Positions 1-6,757 of a DNA stretch of 64,000 nt are shown here, one piece after another. The notes beneath the pieces were generated by a model. The model was given only the letters and a program-made list of their open reading frames with translations. It did not search any database and had not been told where the DNA came from. Source of the DNA: Holophagaceae bacterium (GTDB lineage Bacteria > Acidobacteriota > Holophagae > Holophagales > Holophagaceae); the NCBI GenBank assembly GCA_016722505.1, contig JADKJH010000004.1, positions 251,356 through 315,355 of the forward strand, written 5' to 3'. Each line of letters opens with the position of its first letter. Position 1 is the stretch's first letter. The position numbers and the translations under genes were made by a program.

Positions 1-221
1 TGGGCGGCTATCTGGTCTATACGAACCAGCCCTGGCATCCCCAGTTGGAGATGATCGCCCGGGCCCTCACCAGCCATCGCGAAGGAGCGGCCTGGGTCAT
101 GCGGCGCCGCAGCCAGGGCGAGATGGATCAACTGGTGGAGGCCGCCGGATTCAGGAAGCTCAGGCAGCTCATCGACGAGTGGGGGATCTTCACGGTATCG
201 CTGGCTCAACGGGAAGCCTGA
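1..221 (+). CDS. C-terminal part of YnbC-like SAM-dependent methyltransferase (partial)
   Basis: Only the last 72 codons are in the window, read from base 3 to the TGA at 219-221. The visible peptide begins GGYLVYTNQPWHPQLEMIA and ends with the stretch IDEWGIFTVSLAQREA. This strongly resembles the end of the methyltransferase domain in E. coli YnbC-type proteins (PF12147 type), which are fusions of an alpha/beta hydrolase and a methyltransferase. The next gene is YnbD-like and overlaps this one (TGATG at 219-223), so the two are translationally coupled as in ynbABCD. The substrate is not known; a role in lipid or phospholipid-headgroup metabolism is inferred from the family's CDP-alcohol phosphatidyltransferase partners, which would lie upstream of the window. 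Confidence 0.72.
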   Translation, partial: GGYLVYTNQPWHPQLEMIARALTSHREGAAWVMRRRSQGEMDQLVEAAGFRKLRQLIDEWGIFTVSLAQREA

Positions 222-1537
222 TGGCGCATCCACCTCGGCCCTGGGGGCGGGCGGCACTCTGGCTCGCCTTCCTGGGTCCATTCTTCTATCTGAGCTATGG
301 CACCGCCAATTGGCTTGCTTCGCGCCGGACGGACGTCCCCTGCATCGTGTTCGGCTGGGAGCGGCAGATTCCTTTCCTGCCCTGGACGATCCTGCCCTAT
401 TGGACCGAGAACCTCTTCTATGCGAGCGCCCTGTTCCTCTGCCTCGAACCTCGGGAAGTGGATATCCTCGGGCGCCGGATGCTGACCGCCCAGGTAGTGG
501 CGGTCTCCTGCTTCATCCTTTTCCCGCTGGCCTTCAGCTTCCCCCAGCCCGCCGTCACAGGCTGGCCGGCCTTCCTGTTCGATGCGCTGCGGGGCTTCGA
601 CCGCCCCTTCAACCAGGCGCCCTCGCTGCATGTGGCGCTGGCCATCGTGCTGGGCGTCCATTTCCATCGGCTGGCAGCCCGGAGATGGCGGCCCCTCGTC
701 GTGGGATGGTTCCTGCTGATCATCGGGTCGGTGCTCACCACCTATCAGCACCATTTCGTTGATATCCCCACGGGCGCGCTGCTGGGATGGTTCTGCCTCT
801 GGGCCTGGCCTGACACTGGTCAGTCCCCCATGAGGGCATGGCGCTTCCATCGGGAAGCCAGCCGCTGGAAGCAGGCCGCGTACTACACCGGCGGCGCGCT
901 GTTGGCGGCGACCCTCGGGATCGTTTTGTGGGGGTGGGCGGGTTGGCTGCTCTGGCCGGCCGTGTCGCTGGCCCTGGTGGCCTTGAACCACGTCGGCCTG
1001 GGGGCGGTTGGTTTCCAGAAAGGATCCGATGGGCGGCTGAGCTTGGCGGCCCGGTGGCTGTTCGCGCCGTACCTCTGGGCCGCCCGCTTGAATTCCTGGC
1101 TGTGGACCCGCGCCCGGCCCCAGCCGGACGAGGTCATGGCAGGAGTCTGGCTGGGGCGGGCGCCCATCCACGGTGATGACGTGAATCGTTTCACCTGCCT
1201 GGTGGATCTCAGCGCCGAGTTATCGGTGCGACCGGGACACAAACCTTACCGGAGCATCCCCATCCTGGACTTTTCCATTCCCGCTCCCTTGATCCTCGCA
1301 GAGGCGGCAGAGGCCATCGAAGGGGCGAGGAAGGCAGGGCCCGTCCTGGTGTTTTGCGCCCTGGGACGGTCCCGCAGCGCCGCGGCTGTCTGCAGCTGGC
1401 TGCTCCGCGAGGGCCGCGTCCATTCGGCCCGTGAAGCCATCGACCGGGTGGCGCGCTGCCGCCCCGTCTCGCTTTCCGATGAACATCTGCGGGCCATCGA
1501 GGGATCCCTGCACGCCACTCCCGGAGCCGCACCATGA
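221..1537 (+). CDS. ynbD: YnbD-like PAP2/dual-specificity phosphatase membrane protein
   Basis: Protein of 438 residues. The N-terminal two thirds is a multi-span membrane domain with PAP2-type active-site pieces: PSLH near residue 135 (PSGH in most PAP2 proteins) and HHFVDIPTG about 40 residues later. The C-terminal third is a dual-specificity/tyrosine phosphatase domain with the P-loop FCALGRSRSAA; its nucleophile is Cys379 and the usual leading His of HCX5R is Phe. The PAP2 plus DSP fusion is the E. coli YnbD architecture. The start at 221 overlaps the stop of the methyltransferase and is preferred over an in-frame ATG at 179 that would lie inside that gene. A dephosphorylation role on a lipid phosphate is inferred, not shown. 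Confidence 0.82.
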   Translation: MAHPPRPWGRAALWLAFLGPFFYLSYGTANWLASRRTDVPCIVFGWERQIPFLPWTILPYWTENLFYASALFLCLEPREVDILGRRMLTAQVVAVSCFILFPLAFSFPQPAVTGWPAFLFDALRGFDRPFNQAPSLHVALAIVLGVHFHRLAARRWRPLVVGWFLLIIGSVLTTYQHHFVDIPTGALLGWFCLWAWPDTGQSPMRAWRFHREASRWKQAAYYTGGALLAATLGIVLWGWAGWLLWPAVSLALVALNHVGLGAVGFQKGSDGRLSLAARWLFAPYLWAARLNSWLWTRARPQPDEVMAGVWLGRAPIHGDDVNRFTCLVDLSAELSVRPGHKPYRSIPILDFSIPAPLILAEAAEAIEGARKAGPVLVFCALGRSRSAAAVCSWLLREGRVHSAREAIDRVARCRPVSLSDEHLRAIEGSLHATPGAAP

Positions 1538-1940
1538 ACCCGCATCCGCCCACATCCCTGATCACGGCCCGCCTGCTGGCTGCCTGGGCGCCGCTGGAAT
1601 CCCCTGCGTGGATCCTGCTGATGGCGGCCCTGGTCCTGCTTTGGCTTCACCCGGCCCCGCTTCCGACGGGGATGGGCGCAGCGAGCCTGCTGGCTGGAGT
1701 CTGCGGGCTCTACCTCGGTTGGCGCATCCGCTTCGATGCGGCGATATTCCTGGATCTGGCCGAAGCCCGCATCACCGATGGGGAAGCCTTCGACGCAGCC
1801 ATCAAGGAAATGGGTCTGCCGGCGGTCCCGCGCGCAGCGAGGCCGAGCGGTGCCGCGGAGCGCTCCGGCTCCTGTACCAGCGCATCTTCTGGTTCCTGAT
1901 CCAGGTGGCCACCCTCGCGGTGGGCGCATGGGTGCGCTGA
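1534..1940 (+). pseudogene. Small two-helix membrane protein, frameshifted
   Basis: Starts with ATGA overlap on ynbD (1534-1537), so it belongs to the same operon. In its first frame it encodes one or two hydrophobic helices followed by a soluble stretch (FLDLAEARITDGEAFDAAI). After about codon 95 the frame turns into low-complexity Ser/Ala/Arg sequence and stops at 1899. The -1 frame from about 1820 instead reads SEAERCRGALRLLYQRIF followed by WFLIQVATLAVGAWVR and stops at 1938-1940, which looks like a genuine membrane C-terminus. A missing base near 1815-1830 would give one protein of about 135 residues. Function is not recognised. Whether the break is biological or a sequence error cannot be told from here. 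Confidence 0.55.
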
Positions 1941-1946
1941 TTCAGG

Positions 1947-2072
1947 GGGTAGAAAAACACTCCCAGAGGAATGCGGGGGGCGCGGAGGATCGCAGAGAAA
2001 TAAATCAGGTGTTTTCTCCGTGTTCTCCCTTTATTCTGCGAACCTCTGCGAGCGTTTTGATTTCAAAAGAAC
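1947..2072. repeat. Decamer-unit inverted repeat in spacer
   Basis: The spacer between the small membrane gene and the acyl-CoA dehydrogenase is made of purine-rich units of about 10 bp (CAGAGGAATG, CGGGGGGCGC, GGAGGATCGC, AGAGAAATAA). They are followed by a pyrimidine-rich reverse-complement arm (TTTTCTCCGTG, TTCTCCCTTT, ATTCTGCGAACCTCTGCG). The two arms can form a long imperfect hairpin. The same style recurs at 4958-5089. It is not coding and not a simple terminator. Confidence 0.6.
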
Positions 2073-2083
2073 CGGGAGCCACC

Positions 2084-3316
2084 ATGGATTTCGCGCACTC
2101 ACCCAAGGCCGCTGACTACATCCAGCGCGTGTCGGCCTTCATCGCCGATCACGTCACGCCGAACGAGGAAACCTACCTCTCACAACTGAAGCACGGTGCG
2201 CAGCCCTGGAATGTGCCGCCGATCATGGAGGAGATGAAGGCCAAAGCGAAGGCCGCAGGGCTTTGGAACCTATTCCTGCCGGACACGGAATACGGCGCGG
2301 GGCTCACCAACCTGGAGTACGCGCCCCTGGCGGAACTCATGGGCCGGTCGCTCATCACGCCGGAAGTCTTCAACTGCAACGCGCCGGACACCGGGAACAT
2401 GGAAGTGCTGGTGCAGTACGGATCCAGGGAACAGAAAAAGCACTGGCTGAAACCGCTTCTGGACGGCAAGATCCGCTCGGCTTTCTGCATGACCGAGCCC
2501 GAGGTCGCCTCAAGCGACGCCACCAACATGCGGGCGACGGCGGTGGTGAAGGGCGATGAGATCATCATCAACGGCCGCAAGTGGTGGAGCAGCGGCATCG
2601 GGCACCCCAACTGCGCCTTCGTCATCTTCATGGGGCTCACGGACCCCAGCGCGCCGAAATATTCTCAGCACTCCATGGTGCTCGTGCCGATCGACGCGCC
2701 GGGCCTGAAGATCGAGCGCATGGTGCCGGTGTTTGGCGCGTTGGACGAACCCTACGGCCACGGCGAAGTGAGTTTCACGGATGTGCGTGTGCCCATGGAG
2801 AACTTCATCAGCGGTTCGGGCCGCGGCTTCGAAATCGCCCAGGGGCGCTTGGGCCCAGGCCGCATCCACCACTGCATGCGCATCATCGGCGCCGCCGAGC
2901 GGGCCCTGGAACTCATGTGCCAGCGGTCCCTCACCCGCGTGGCCTTCGGCAAACCCCTGGCGCTGCTGGGCGGCAACCGGGACATCATCGCCAACGCCCG
3001 CATGGCCATCGAACAGGCGCGGCTGCTCACGCTCAAGGCCGCGTGGCTGATGGATACCGTCGGCGTGAAGGGCGCCAAGAGCGAGATCTCCCAGATCAAG
3101 GTCGTCGCGCCCAACATGGCCCAACTGGTCATCGACCAGGCCATCCAGATGCACGGCGGCGCTGGGCTCAGCGAGGATTTCCCCCTCACGGGGCTCTATG
3201 CCTACGCCAGAATGCTCCGCCTCGCCGACGGCCCCGACGAAGTGCATCGCGCCAGCATCGCCAAGGGTGAACTGAAAGCACAGGCGGAGAGGGCGGGGAT
3301 GAAGGGTGAAATATGA
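2084..3316 (+). CDS. Acyl-CoA dehydrogenase family protein (ACAD10/11- or LvaC-like)
   Basis: Protein of 410 residues with the full acyl-CoA dehydrogenase fold: helical N-terminus, the FAD-contact beta domain (FCMTEPEVASSDATNM, then WWSSGIGHPNCAF), the arginine-rich RVAFGKPL segment, and the C-terminal QMHGGAGLSEDFPL and DGPDEVHR motifs. The long N-terminal extension and its pairing with an APH-like kinase two genes downstream match ACAD10/ACAD11 proteins and Pseudomonas LvaC. In those pathways a 4-phosphooxyacyl-CoA is processed to a 3-hydroxyacyl-CoA. The start at 2084 was chosen because the in-frame upstream extension runs through repeat sequence. The stop TGA is also the first three bases of a heptad repeat array. 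Confidence 0.88.
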   Translation: MDFAHSPKAADYIQRVSAFIADHVTPNEETYLSQLKHGAQPWNVPPIMEEMKAKAKAAGLWNLFLPDTEYGAGLTNLEYAPLAELMGRSLITPEVFNCNAPDTGNMEVLVQYGSREQKKHWLKPLLDGKIRSAFCMTEPEVASSDATNMRATAVVKGDEIIINGRKWWSSGIGHPNCAFVIFMGLTDPSAPKYSQHSMVLVPIDAPGLKIERMVPVFGALDEPYGHGEVSFTDVRVPMENFISGSGRGFEIAQGRLGPGRIHHCMRIIGAAERALELMCQRSLTRVAFGKPLALLGGNRDIIANARMAIEQARLLTLKAAWLMDTVGVKGAKSEISQIKVVAPNMAQLVIDQAIQMHGGAGLSEDFPLTGLYAYARMLRLADGPDEVHRASIAKGELKAQAERAGMKGEI

Positions 3317-3415
3317 ATACTGAATTTTGAATTATGAATTATGAATTATGAATGATGAATTCTGAAAATGGCTGTACGCCCAATTCATCATTCAAACTTC
3401 ATAATTCATCCTTTG
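3314..3415. repeat. Heptad-unit GTAC hairpin, left copy
   Basis: Eight tandem 7-bp units of the form TGAATTA/TGAATTT/TGAATGA occupy 3314-3369. A short loop holds GTAC at 3374-3377. A reverse arm of 7-bp units (CAATTCA, TCATTCA, AACTTCA, TAATTCA) follows at 3381-3408. The first unit begins at the stop codon of the acyl-CoA dehydrogenase. A homologous copy in the same orientation lies at 3809-3875, on the other side of the four-helix-bundle gene. Confidence 0.75.
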
Positions 3416-3437
3416 GCTATGGAGAAAGGTATGAACT

Positions 3438-3803
3438 ATGAATGGTGAAAAGCCAAAAGATTTACCCATCCGTACAAAGGAATTCGCCTTACGCGTGATC
3501 AGGATGTATTCCGCACTGCCAAAGTCCACTGTGGCGCAGGTGTTAGGCAAACAGGTGTTACGTTCCGGCACATCCATTGGCGCCAACTACCGCGAAGCGA
3601 ATAGGGCACGTTCAAAAGCGGAGTTCATCGCCAAAATCGGTGACTGTCTCAAGGAGCTTGACGAAACCGCCTATTGGTTTGAGTTGCTGGCTGACTCAGC
3701 GATAATTCCAGACTCGAAACTTGTCGCCCTTCGGGGCGAATGCGATCAACTCCTGGCGATCTTCACAACGATTTCAAAGAAGACGAAGGCACGGGCTTCT
3801 TGA
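3438..3803 (+). CDS. Four-helix-bundle protein (S23/IVS-encoded family)
   Basis: Protein of 121 residues, mostly helical, with the family hallmarks GTSIGANYREANRARSKAEF and a preceding LRVIRMYSALPKS segment. This is the four-helix-bundle family first seen as ORFs in 23S rRNA intervening sequences, structurally related to the Avd accessory proteins of diversity-generating retroelements. A purine-rich GAGAAAGG lies about 10 bases before the ATG. It sits inside an otherwise metabolic operon and is bracketed by two homologous hairpin repeats, and it is less GC-rich than its neighbours. All of this points to an inserted cassette. No function is established for free-standing members; a role in nucleic-acid binding is inference. 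Confidence 0.9.
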   Translation: MNGEKPKDLPIRTKEFALRVIRMYSALPKSTVAQVLGKQVLRSGTSIGANYREANRARSKAEFIAKIGDCLKELDETAYWFELLADSAIIPDSKLVALRGECDQLLAIFTTISKKTKARAS

Positions 3804-3808
3804 CTTCT

Positions 3809-3875
3809 GGAAGGATGAAGGACGAAAGATGAAAAAGGTCGTACACCCAATTCATCATTCAACCTTCATCCTTCG
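3809..3875. repeat. Heptad-unit GTAC hairpin, right copy
   Basis: Units GGAAGGA, TGAAGGA, CGAAAGA and TGAAAAA (3809-3836) are followed by a loop containing GTAC (3841-3844). The reverse units are CAATTCA, TCATTCA, ACCTTCA and TCCTTCG (3848-3875). The loop and inner arm (CGTACACCCAATTCATCATT) nearly match the left copy, so the two are diverged members of one family in direct orientation. Confidence 0.7.
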
Positions 3876-3889
3876 TTTGTGGAGCCCTT

Positions 3890-4957
3890 ATGCCCTTGGT
3901 CGATGAATCCGGCCCCATCCGCCCCGGTGAGGAACTGGACATCCTTGCTGCGGATGCCTTCTTGAAGCGTATGGATCCAACCCTAATGGGGACGCCTGCC
4001 ATCACCCAGTTTCCGGGCGGGGCCTCGAATCTGACGTATCTGGTTCGCTACGATAACCGCGAGCTGGTGCTGAGGCGGCCACCGTTCGGGCACAAGGCGA
4101 AGAGCGCCCACGATATGGGACGGGAAGCGCGCATCATGGCCGCGTTGAAACCGCACTATCCCTTCGTTCCGGAGGTACTGGCCGTTTGCGAGGACTTATC
4201 GTTTTTGGGTAGCGAGTTCTATGTGATGGAGCGCATCCGGGGGCTCATTCCGCGACAGGATCTTCCGGACGGGTTGGATCTTAACGAAGCCGACACGCGC
4301 AAGCTCTGTCTCAATGTGCTCGACAAGCTCATCGAGCTGCATCAGGTGGATTGGAAGTCGGCGGGATTGGAATCCCTGGGCAAAGGCGAAGGCTACGTGC
4401 AGCGCCAGATTGCCGGCTGGAGCGACCGCTACCGCAAGGCGCGCACCGAGAACGCCGTGGATTTCGAGAGCGTGATGGCCTGGCTCGCGGCGAATATGCC
4501 GACCCAGGACAGCGCCACCTGCCTGATCCACAACGATTTCCGCTTCGACAATGTAGTGCTAGATCCTGAACATCCCATAAACGTGATCGGCGTGCTGGAC
4601 TGGGAGATGGCGACGCTGGGCGATCCCTTGATGGACCTCGGAAACTCGCTGGCCTACTGGGTCCAGGCGGACGATGACGAAACCTTCAAACGCATGCGCC
4701 GCCAACCCACGCACCTGCCGGGCATGCTCACGCGCCAGGAGGCCATTGATTACTACGCCGCCCGGACCGGGCGGAAGGTGGACGACATCACCTTCTACCT
4801 GATCTACGGGCTCTTCCGGCTGGCGGTCATCGTGCAGCAGATCTACTACCGCTACCACCACGGCCAGACCACGAATCCTGCCTTCAAAGGCTTCATCCAC
4901 ATCACGAACTACCTGGAACAGCGCTGCCTGAAGCTGATCGCGGCGTCGAAAGTTTAA
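3890..4957 (+). CDS. APH-family kinase (LvaA / ACAD10-11 N-domain-like)
   Basis: Protein of 355 residues with the aminoglycoside phosphotransferase fold. Visible elements are the nucleotide-binding FPGGASNLTYLV and ELVLRRPP, the catalytic loop LIHNDFRFDNVV (Asp base and Asn) and the metal-binding VLDWEMATLGDPLMDLG. Members next to acyl-CoA dehydrogenases phosphorylate the 4-hydroxyl of 4-hydroxyacyl-CoAs (LvaA, ACAD11 kinase domain) rather than antibiotics. Context therefore supports a role in hydroxy-fatty-acid, lactone or levulinate-type catabolism, not resistance. The ATG at 3890 lies just behind the right-hand hairpin repeat, so the repeat replaces most of the normal spacer. Confidence 0.85.
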   Translation: MPLVDESGPIRPGEELDILAADAFLKRMDPTLMGTPAITQFPGGASNLTYLVRYDNRELVLRRPPFGHKAKSAHDMGREARIMAALKPHYPFVPEVLAVCEDLSFLGSEFYVMERIRGLIPRQDLPDGLDLNEADTRKLCLNVLDKLIELHQVDWKSAGLESLGKGEGYVQRQIAGWSDRYRKARTENAVDFESVMAWLAANMPTQDSATCLIHNDFRFDNVVLDPEHPINVIGVLDWEMATLGDPLMDLGNSLAYWVQADDDETFKRMRRQPTHLPGMLTRQEAIDYYAARTGRKVDDITFYLIYGLFRLAVIVQQIYYRYHHGQTTNPAFKGFIHITNYLEQRCLKLIAASKV

Positions 4958-5089
4958 ATAAACACTACGCGGAGGGCAGCGGAGGGGCGGAGGTCCGCGG
5001 AGAAAAACAAGAACAGATTGGTTAAGCCTTTTTCCCTCCGCTACCCTCCGCTTTTCTCCGCTACCCTCCGCGTGGTTAGCTTTTTATTG
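4958..5089. repeat. Decamer-unit inverted repeat (GCGGAGGGYA type)
   Basis: Directly after the kinase stop codon, GCGGAGGGCA, GCGGAGGG, GCGGAGGTCC and GCGGAGAAAA form the left arm (about 4969-5007). The right arm (about 5032-5073) contains CCCTCCGCTA, CCCTCCGCTT, TTCTCCGCTA and CCCTCCGCG. Outer flanks (AATAAA on the left, TTTTTATT on the right) continue the pairing. The result is a long imperfect hairpin of about 130 bases between two genes of the same direction. Confidence 0.65.
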
Positions 5090-5115
5090 GCATTACCGAC
5101 TATTCAGGAGAGCTG

Positions 5116-5877
5116 ATGACCCCACCGACCTTTGATCTCAGCGGCAAGATCGCCTTGGTGACGGGGGCCAGCCGGGGCATCGGCGAGGCGATTGCGAAAT
5201 TGCTGGCCGCCCACGGGGCCCACGTCATCGTCTCCAGCCGCAAGGCGGAGCGCTGCGCGCCGGTGGTGCAGGCGATCGAGGCGAGCGGTGGTTCGGCGGA
5301 GGCCCTGGGCTGCCACATCGGGGAGGTGGAGCAGATCGATGCCCTCTTCAAGGCCATCGAGGCCAAGTATGGGCGCCTGGACATCCTGGTGAACAATGCC
5401 GCGGCCAATCCCTACTTCGGGCCAATTCTGGACACTCCGATGGGCGCCTTCCAGAAGACCGTGGACGTGAACATCCGGGGCTATTTCTACATGTCCGTGG
5501 GCGGTGCGAAGCTCATGAAGCAGGGCGGCGCCATCGTGAACGTAGCCTCGGTGAACGGCGTGATTCCGGGCCCCTTCCAAGGCATCTACTCCATCACCAA
5601 GGCTGCGATCATCTCGATGACCCATGCCTTCGCCAAAGAGTGCGCGCCGCTGAAGATCCGTGTCAATGCGCTGCTGCCGGGATTTACGGACACCAAGTTC
5701 GCTTCCGCGTTGACTAGCAATGCCGCGATCCTGGAAAAAGCCCTGGAGCACATTCCGATGCATCGCGTCGCCCAGCCCGATGAAATGGCGGGTGCGGTGC
5801 TTTACTTGGTTTCAGACGCAGCGAGCTACACCACGGGGAGCTGCCTGAATGTGGACGGCGGCTACTTGACGGTGTGA
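5116..5877 (+). CDS. SDR family oxidoreductase
   Basis: Classical short-chain dehydrogenase of 253 residues: cofactor motif TGASRGIGEA near residue 17, NNAAANP near 94, catalytic Ser in NVASVNG, and YSITK (Tyr and Lys) near 156. The C-terminus (TGSCLNVDGGYLTV) is typical for SDRs acting on 3-hydroxyacyl or similar substrates. An AGGAG-like site (TCAGGAGAGCTG) precedes the ATG. Fourth metabolic gene of the operon and 10 bases upstream of a second SDR. In LvaABCD-like systems an SDR interconverts the 4-keto and 4-hydroxyacyl-CoA; this or the next gene could do that, which is inference. Confidence 0.88.
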   Translation: MTPPTFDLSGKIALVTGASRGIGEAIAKLLAAHGAHVIVSSRKAERCAPVVQAIEASGGSAEALGCHIGEVEQIDALFKAIEAKYGRLDILVNNAAANPYFGPILDTPMGAFQKTVDVNIRGYFYMSVGGAKLMKQGGAIVNVASVNGVIPGPFQGIYSITKAAIISMTHAFAKECAPLKIRVNALLPGFTDTKFASALTSNAAILEKALEHIPMHRVAQPDEMAGAVLYLVSDAASYTTGSCLNVDGGYLTV

Positions 5878-5887
5878 AGGGGAGTCC

Positions 5888-6748
5888 ATGGAAGACCTAA
5901 AGAACAAGGTCGCGGTCATCACGGGCGGAGCCGAGGGCATCGGCCGGGCCATCGCTCTTCGCGCCGCCAAGGAAGGCATGAAGCTGGTGTTGGCGGACAT
6001 CAACGCGGACAGCTTGGCGATCACTGTGGCCGAGCTGGAGGGGCAGGGCGCGGAAGTTATCGGCGTTCCCACGGATGTCTCTATCTACGATGACGTGGAA
6101 GCCTTGGCCAATGCGGCCTTCACTCGCTTCCACCGGGTACACCTTCTGGTGAACAACGCAGGCGTAGCGCTATGCAAACCTGCATGGGAATTGACTTCGG
6201 AGGACTGGAACTGGGTGCTGGGGGTGAACCTCCACGGCGTCATCCACGGTTTGCTGGCTTTCGTGCCGCGCATGATTTCCGATGGCGAGGAGGGCCGCAT
6301 CATCAACACGGCCTCGGCCGCGGGCCTCCTGGCGACGCCGGGCTTCGCAGCCTACAGCGTGAGCAAGCACGGTGTGGTGGCCCTCTCGGAAGTGCTGCAC
6401 CACGACCTGGCTCTGCGGGAGTCCAGGCTCAAGGTCTCGGTGCTCTGCCCCGCCTGGGTGAAGACCCGCATCGCGGAATCCGAACGGAACCGAGCGGACG
6501 ACGAACGGAGCGACCTAAGCACCTTTGACCGTGTCTCCATGAAAATCGCCACCGCGGTGCTGCAAGCCACGGCCAGCGGCATCGAGCCGGAATTTGTGGC
6601 CGACGCAGTCTTCGAGGCCATCGTCTTGGAGCATTTTTATATCCTTACGCACCCGGACACCAAGAGCGGTGTCAGGGTGCGTATGGAAGACATCCTGCTG
6701 GGTCGGAACCCCACCCTGCTGTCCTATGATGCAAACAGCAAGGAATGA
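5888..6748 (+). CDS. SDR family oxidoreductase
   Basis: Protein of 286 residues with TGGAEGIGRAIA (cofactor binding), NNAGVAL, catalytic NTASAAG and YSVSK. It is longer than a minimal SDR: the C-terminal part (FVADAVFEAIVLEHFYILTH) is typical of SDRs often annotated as SDR family NAD(P)-dependent oxidoreductases with a substrate-binding extension. A GGGGAG site lies just upstream of the ATG (5879-5884). It ends nine bases before the convergent end of ccsA, so it is the last gene of the operon. Only 24% or so sequence likeness to the preceding SDR is evident by eye, so this is not a recent tandem duplication. Confidence 0.85.
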   Translation: MEDLKNKVAVITGGAEGIGRAIALRAAKEGMKLVLADINADSLAITVAELEGQGAEVIGVPTDVSIYDDVEALANAAFTRFHRVHLLVNNAGVALCKPAWELTSEDWNWVLGVNLHGVIHGLLAFVPRMISDGEEGRIINTASAAGLLATPGFAAYSVSKHGVVALSEVLHHDLALRESRLKVSVLCPAWVKTRIAESERNRADDERSDLSTFDRVSMKIATAVLQATASGIEPEFVADAVFEAIVLEHFYILTHPDTKSGVRVRMEDILLGRNPTLLSYDANSKE

Positions 6749-6757
6749 AGCTGAGGA

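Noticed and set aside
206..1171. Minus-strand 321-codon frame
   Set aside because: Antisense to the ynbD-like gene, Pro/Gln/Arg-rich and without any domain.
3314..3415. CRISPR-like array
   Set aside because: Units are 7 bp with no spacers of uniform length, and no cas genes are near.
3890..4957. Aminoglycoside resistance gene
   Set aside because: The APH fold is present, but the pairing with an ACAD10/11-like dehydrogenase and SDRs points to a metabolic kinase.
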